In this document: piece by piece, positions 57,973-64,000 of the stretch | Layout: every line of letters begins with the position of its first letter | How positions within the stretch are numbered: position 1 is the stretch's first letter | Assembly: GCF_901709675.1 (NCBI RefSeq) | Contig: NC_051089.1 | Span: 11,457,976 to 11,521,975, forward strand | Source of the DNA: Syngnathus acus | Lineage: Eukaryota > Chordata > Actinopteri > Syngnathiformes > Syngnathidae | Reading direction: 5' to 3' | DNA: 64,000 bases | The notes under the pieces: generated by a model | Told to the model about the DNA's origin: nothing | Seen by the model: only the letters and a program-made list of their open reading frames with translations | Database searches by the model: none | Translations under genes and position numbers: made by a program

Positions 57973-60900
57973 CGTAGTAGCATTTTGCAAAAGGACAGAC
58001 TGGGATGGGAACCAAACCTCCATCATCGTGTTTGACGAAGGCATTTTATCACGAGTATGTGTAAAATGTATGGTCATTGAGTCATTTAGCAAAATTTTAG
58101 CATCGAAGGGCCCATCTTTACAATTAATCTGAGCAACATACAATTCAATTAAGTAGCAAGGCCTTTATTGATCATATAACTGTCTGAATTCCCACCTCAT
58201 CTATGTCTACAACACAATACATTTTTATTTATTTTGCGCTTTCGCAATATCTTTGAATCAACTTCCCTGTTGAAATGCAAAATACAGCCGGCATAAGGTC
58301 ATTCTATGCAAGAACCATTTGTTTTAGTGAAAACTAAATATTACAGATTGTAGTTTTTTGTTGTTTGCTTTAAAGCACTTGTTGTTTGATTAGGCTTTAT
58401 ATATTTTTAGATTTCTTATACATGCATTGAAAAATGTATTATCAAAAATGAAATATATTAAGAGAACTTTTTTGCACATATGCAGGTATTTAAATATATT
58501 TAAAATGGTGTTTTTGTCATACATTGGGTTGGGAAGTGTGAGGTCCTATGTGGTCCAGCATATGAATTGCCAATCCCTGCAATACAGTGCTATTTTGTAG
58601 ACAATAAACACAAAAACATTGTGGTGGTTTTGGGGGTGATCGAATGGATTCCTGGCATTTCCAGTGATTTCACTGCTGAAAATTGATAGATTTATGAGCT
58701 TGGTCATGGAAGGAATTAAATTCACAAGTTACAACTTTATATGTCTAAAAATGCCCTATATTATTTTATGCTCTTGTTTAATTTTTGTAGTGTGACAAAA
58801 ACATTTTGTTGTCGGCAGTATGTGCCATACATAACAAGGCGGTTAGGAAAGAAGTTTAAATTTAGAAATAGCGCAAGACATCAAGAGAGATTAGTGTAGT
58901 TTTTGTAGCATATAGTCTAACCTCAAAGTATGCAAGACACATGCATCTGATTAATCCACAAAGCGCACTTTGTTGTTTAACTTCTATATTTGTATCTTTT
59001 ACTAGAGTCTAGCTGAGAAAATCTGTGGTTTGCGCAGTAAAAACCTGGAGTTGTTGCACAGGCTTGTTTTGAAAACATGACCATGGCCAGGCCACCATGC
59101 TTTAGAGCCACCTAGCGCTGCACCTGCTGGATTGTAAGGAAAAAAACAACTCTTCACCTCCTGTGGTTGACCACAAATGTCTGTGCTTACACTGAATTTG
59201 TCTGCCTTTGGGAGAAAATAGGCCACGTTACCAACACAACAAGAATCAGACATTCAAACACGATGTGTAGCTAAACTATAAAATATCTGTTTGTCAAATA
59301 AGACCAGACTAGATCCGTTGCTCTGTATTCTATACATTGCCAAGCATTTATTTGATTTTTTTTTTAAATAAACCATTATGTAATTTGATTCACCCAGCTC
59401 AACCATCTATGTTACGCTTTTGTTAAAGATATATTTTAATGTGTTAGGTGCAACCTTGTTACAGATGATTATTGTTATTTTGTACGAGTTTTAAAACTCA
59501 ACTTTGTTTAGCCTGCAGTTTACTGTAGTATATTGGGATGAATTCAATATGGTGTTAAAGCCTCTGTAATCCTGCTTTTTACACCAAAAGAAAGTGATGG
59601 TTGTAGTTTCATTATACAATGTCCATCTTGGGTCCTAATTATTCATGTTTATGATGAGATGAGTTTTTTAGTTTAGGGGAAAACAATCTTGCTTATTGTA
59701 AACCGAGAAATTGGCACACTACTGTCACACTTTCTTATCCATTGCTCTTGTTCTGGCTCAGTATATTATGTTTATGTATCATTTTAAAATTGTCTTTAAA
59801 GACCACAAAAATAGCTTCTTTATATGCTGTAAAAACATGCTTGTAAAATGAATGCTAATTGCGGTCCAAAAAGAAAAAAACATGAACCCATGTTCAAATT
59901 TTTACTGCACTACAAAACGTAATGTTTTTGCTTGTAGATTATTTATACCGTTTTGGAAAATCCCATTGGTCACATAGCAACCTGTTTCGATTAAATTTCT
60001 ATTTCTGAAGCATCTGTTGAGTCACGGACACTTAATTACTAATGTTCTCCCAGTCCACTAAGCCAGATGTGCGTATGAACTTATGTAAGGCGAGGTGGGG
60101 AAGAGTTGGGGAAAGCAACCTCACGTTGGTCAAAATCACCACAAAGCGCTATGTTTTCCAGAGCCATTGCTCAAAGTCTACACATGGCCAAACAACAAAC
60201 CGAAATGGTAAAAACCTGAGGGAAATAATGACACCACGCAGCCGTCATCAGTGTGGGCCTGAGGACCATATCCTGTTATGGTGGCTCTGGGAGAGGCTTG
60301 GCACTGCCGGTCTGAAGCAGACCACAGCCTCCCACTCCTCAGCCGTCCGTCTGAATCAGTGTTTACAGAGACAGGAATCATGTCCTCCTGCTCCGTGTCT
60401 GCGGCTTTGTGAAAGAAGTTGCCTTGTGTGTTTTTTTTTCTGACAGCCAGCTTTCTAAAACCTGAGAAGAATTAAAACCAAACACTTAGACTGCAACCCA
60501 GACTGTCTACCTCTCAGGATGCCATCCACCCATGCCTCCAGGAAGAGTGTCTAATTGACTAATTCTAGCCTGTGGTGTTTTTATAAGGAAAAAAAACCCA
60601 CTTGGGAATAGTAGACATACCAGGACAGTTATTGTCCTTCCTTTACTGTCTGATGACGTTTTCAACGTCTAAGAATAAATTGACCCAATGATTCTCAACA
60701 AGTGGATTGGGACTCAAAAGTGGGTGCAGTGGTGCCTTGAGTGACCACGCTAATAACTCAAAAGACTCTCAAATGGTCTTTCCACATTCAAATGAATGGA
60801 AATGCCTGTTCTGCCCCCCAAAGGTGCACCGAGGTGCATGTCAAAATACACGGACAAATGTAGAAAATCGGCCACATTGAAAGGGCAGTTTTCACTGCAG

Positions 60901-61203
60901 CATCTCGCTTCGGTCAGCACAGACTTAGACAGCTACTTCCTTAGTGCTTAGTCTACCCCTCCGTAGTGCAGTTTTAGCTCCGAGCAAGTTTGCGCGGTGA
61001 ACCACGCAATGGTGGTTTCCAGCCGTAGTAGTGGGGCATAAAATTGGAGCTTTATGTGAATTGGCAGGGCTCCAACTTGGGATGCATAGGAATTTAACCT
61101 ACTTTTCTGTCAACAGAAAAATATATACATTTGTTTAGCTGGTAGAAAACAATAGTGGCTGAAAGTAGTTGACTATTTTGAAAACCACTGTCTGACAATT
61201 TTG

Positions 61204-61500
61204 CAGAGGTGGTGAAAGCACTTAAGTACTTAAAGGTCATAAAAGACTGGTTGAAGTACCCATTCAACTTCTGTACTGAAAGAACAAAGATTAAACTGAA
61301 AAGCATTTTTATTGGCAATTACATTGATTTTGTGAAATGCTTGTTTGATAACAACCGGAAAAAAATCAACACCTTACTTGCCTTCTTTCAAATGATTCTC
61401 TGGAATAAGGTAATGGACCTGGCTCTGTCTTTTTATGTCATGATGAGAATGTTGAAAAAAAGTAAGGAGTCTATTAACAAAGTAAGAAGTAGCTCGGTTT
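61204..61500. repeat. Partial hAT-like repeat (CAGAGGTGG end)
   Basis: CAGAGGTGGTGAAAGCACTT followed by AAGTACTTAAAGG resembles the left end of the hAT-like element at 42579. No matching right end was found, so the extent is approximate. Confidence 0.4.
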
Positions 61501-63494
61501 TACATACTGTATAGTCCTTTTTCAAAGCAAAGCCTGAACGTAAAGGTCATCAGAAAAATACATAGTAGTTCAAATATTGGACGTTTTTCAATAAGTATCT
61601 TTGTGCAGTTCTGTTACTTCCTACTACTGCAATAGAATAAAAGTCAGTGAAAAATTACCAGGTGAAAAGGCCACGATCCTAAAAGTAGCATTAGTGTTGT
61701 GGAGCGAAAAGAAAACAAAACAAAGCGGTATATCAGCATCAACACAGAGGACTGAAGCGCCTTTGAGGAAATATTTTAAATGCTCATGCTGACATCTTCT
61801 GGGCTCACATTGTCATTGCATCAAACAGTCCTTTCTGTAAGTCCACAAAAGGTGCAGCAGTCCTTAAGTTTTAATGCAAATTTTTCAAATATTTATTCTA
61901 GAAAATAGAAATCCACTGTAGGGATGTTGCCCACCTGTGTTGTTGGAAGTCTGTATTTTATTGGAATTTTCAGTAAGGTTAACATCTACTTGAAACCTAA
62001 ATAGAATATTCCTCTTCCCAAAAAACACTCACTTATTGACATTCTATTGAATCTGGATGGGGAAACTGTGCTGTAAAAGACCTAGTGTGCTACAGGAAAT
62101 TATTCATTCAATCATTCACTCATTCAACTTTCACACAACAGGTCCCAAAAATATTTAATGCAAATAATGTACATATTAAAAAAAAAAAAAGAAAAAATGA
62201 ACGAAATCTATCTTAAGCAGCATATCATGACGGGCAGAACAATTATGTTTTTCCACTAGAAGGCAGAAATTATTTCTATGTATCATACTGCAAATAAAAA
62301 CAGCGGACTCACCTTGTTGTTTTTCTTACAGATCACATCTGTCTAATTATAGCTGAAACAAAAAAGAAATAAGGAAGTGTAGACTGTATAGTTCCTTTTG
62401 GGGCACGGCAAACTCAAGTCAAATATGACACACAGCAGTGCTTTTTAAACAGACTTTATAACGTGAAACAATTGACGGGTTCAATGCCCAGTAGCAATTC
62501 TATTGACACTATCTCAACAACAATGAAAGCAAACAGGATTATGCTTGAATGCAGAGTTTAACAGCTGAAAGTACCAACAATAGGGAACTCGCCATCTTTG
62601 GTTTAAACCTCACCGGTATAAATAATCGCACTGTTTTGCATGTTGGAGCACATTTACACAATCGTAATGCATTTCACATGAGCAGACGGGATATCTCCTG
62701 TTTATGAAACTTTAGACTTAAAAAAAAAAACAATCATTTTTCCAGGAACCACTCATTTGACAAGATTTGTGATTGTAACACAAGTATCTTTCACTTTTAG
62801 ACTATTTTGAAATGTATTTTAACCAATAGTGTCTATTACTGTAATAAATAAAAACCATAAAAATTGAGACTGGTACTTTCTTTGCAAGTGGGCAAACTTT
62901 AACGTTCAAATTCCCATTGCTGTATTTGCGGCACATGTACAGATATGCCTTGAGATACAAGTTGAATCCATATTGTGACACAGCACAGTAAACTGGAATA
63001 ATAATAATAATGATCAATTCTCTCTGTTGAGAAAGAAAAAATGCCTCTGAGCATTGTCGAACTGTCTGTCTACATATGATGTGCCATCTGCCTTTAAATC
63101 ACGATGCAAGAGCCCATCTATGGCATCTTGTATTAACTTGCTGAGGGCAAAGCTTCTCTTTGTTTTGAATTTAGTAGGACAATAACCTTATCTCATCTTG
63201 AAGCCTCTTTTGAAGAATTGCTCACTCTTGTACACAAATAGGTGTTCATGCTGCAACAGTTTTTGCGGCGAAATATTTGATGAAGAATCCACTCACTCGA
63301 CGGTGTCAGGCCTCTAAAGTGTTCTTGTGGTTGCAGACTAGCAACCAGAAGATTTATGACTGTCATAACCACTGTATGACACTCATACTTTGGCCTCTTA
63401 CTACGTTTTCTTAAATGTTGTTGCACGTACAATACAAAATTGTTCCTTGGTAGAAAATGGGCTGAAACATGCAAAACCACCATACCACAGGAGC

Positions 63495-63614
63495 TTATGT
63501 TCTTTTAGCAGGTTTGGCAATAAGCTGCCGCTCTCGCTCCAGCTCCTTCTCGCGCTGGTGCTCCCTCTCCAGCGCCTCCTTCTGCTTGTGCTGCTGCAGC
63601 TTTAAAGCTCTTTT
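63495..63614 (-). CDS. bloc1s6: bloc1s6 last coding exon
   Basis: 39 codons plus TAA: a highly charged helix rich in Lys, Glu, Arg and Gln, ending LIAKPAKRT. Acceptor TTTCAG, phase 0. Confidence 0.93.
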   Translation of the reverse strand, partial: KRALKLQQHKQKEALEREHQREKELERERQLIAKPAKRT

Positions 63615-63916
63615 CTGAAACCATAGGACGCAATTGTCATTGTCACAAGGAGAAGATAAACCATAAATGAATCCCAGAGGGCAACTAAAAAACAGATAAG
63701 TATAATAAGTACATCCAAAATGTCATTATACATGTGCATACACAAGCAATGATGCCAGAAGCAGGGCTTGGATGAGTAAAATAAGATGTTAGACGGCTAA
63801 AAAAGCTAAATCCACGGACGATGCTTTACCTTTAATTTTGTTGTCCTTTCATGGATTAAAATCATCTCTTTCCTGATATTGACCAGTTTGTTGTGGTAAA
63901 CCTTGGCCTCTGTAAA
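63495..63916 (-). CDS. bloc1s6: bloc1s6 (pallidin), 3' part: last two coding exons
   Basis: BLOC1S6 is a coiled-coil subunit of BLOC-1, which sorts cargo from endosomes to melanosomes and other lysosome-related organelles and binds syntaxin-type SNAREs. Two exons (63830-63916 and 63495-63614) encode the last 68 residues: FTEAKVYHNKLVNIRKEMIL and onward, then KRALKLQQHKQKEALEREHQ to the end at AKPAKRT. This matches the C-terminal helix of the roughly 172-residue human protein, which ends ARPAKRM. The first 100 or so residues lie beyond the right edge. It is convergent with nmrk2. Confidence 0.93.
63830..63916 (-). CDS. bloc1s6: bloc1s6 penultimate coding exon
   Basis: 29 codons, FTEAKVYHNKLVNIRKEMIL then IHERTTKLK, phase 0 at both ends. 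Acceptor TTACAG, donor GTAAAG. Confidence 0.92.
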
Positions 63917-64000
63917 CTGTAAAACCAATAAACAGGATGAGGGAACATGTCCCCCTGACCTAGTTTAGGCGCAAGTGAATTCATACCAGTGAATTCAGGT

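Larger units (their letters stand above)
55262..63494. other. Intergenic region between convergent nmrk2 and bloc1s6
   Basis: AT-rich, with a truncated dispersed repeat at 57898-57972 and a partial hAT-like sequence near 61204. The part nearest 63494 probably includes the bloc1s6 3' UTR; minus-strand AATAAA motifs occur near 61957 and 61894. A G+C-richer patch at 60200-60420 has open frames but no recognisable protein. Confidence 0.6.

Noticed and set aside
60042-60443. 133-codon ORF between nmrk2 and bloc1s6
   Set aside because: No similarity recognised and no supporting splice or start signals; the region is merely a little more G+C-rich than its surroundings.

Overview
The window is vertebrate nuclear DNA, almost certainly from a teleost fish. 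Genes are split into small exons with GT-AG introns. AT-rich introns are full of microsatellites, short inverted-repeat transposons and fragments of repeats typical of fish. The protein sequences match vertebrate families closely. A syngnathid-like or other percomorph origin is possible but cannot be established from the sequence alone.

Three protein-coding genes can be read. (1) plekha7, minus strand, occupies 992-47975. I resolved 24 coding exons with continuous reading phase, giving about 1145 residues: two WW domains, a PH domain, a central coiled coil, and a proline-rich and basic C-terminus. This is the adherens-junction protein that joins p120-catenin/cadherin to microtubule minus ends; the zebrafish relative is also known as hadp1. 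Exons 4-24 lie in the first 22.3 kb. A 25.3 kb intron 3 (22276-47562) separates them from exons 1-3 near 47.6-48.0 kb. (2) nmrk2, plus strand, has seven coding exons at 52879-54680 encoding a 203-residue nicotinamide riboside kinase for NAD+ salvage. It is divergent to plekha7 across about 4.9 kb. (3) The last two coding exons of bloc1s6 (pallidin, BLOC-1 complex) lie on the minus strand at 63495-63916; the rest is beyond the right edge. It is convergent with nmrk2.

Layout: 1-991 downstream of plekha7; 992-22275 main plekha7 exon block; 22276-47562 intron 3, which holds most of the repeats (tetranucleotide array just before it, LINE-like fragment, MITE, nested transposons with an internal 251-bp satellite, TC tract) and a CpG-rich candidate alternative first exon near 33.4 kb; 47563-48120 exons 1-3 and promoter; 48121-52560 intergenic with a Tigger-like MITE; 52570-54680 nmrk2; 54681-63494 intergenic plus untranslated regions; 63495-64000 bloc1s6 3' end.

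The three genes act in unrelated processes (junctions, NAD+ synthesis, lysosome-related organelle biogenesis), so no shared pathway is implied. No convincing new biological system was found. The most unusual items are the nested transposon carrying a seven-unit 251-bp array with repeated splice-donor-like motifs, the phase-compatible alternative first exon, and the overlapping upstream ORFs of nmrk2.
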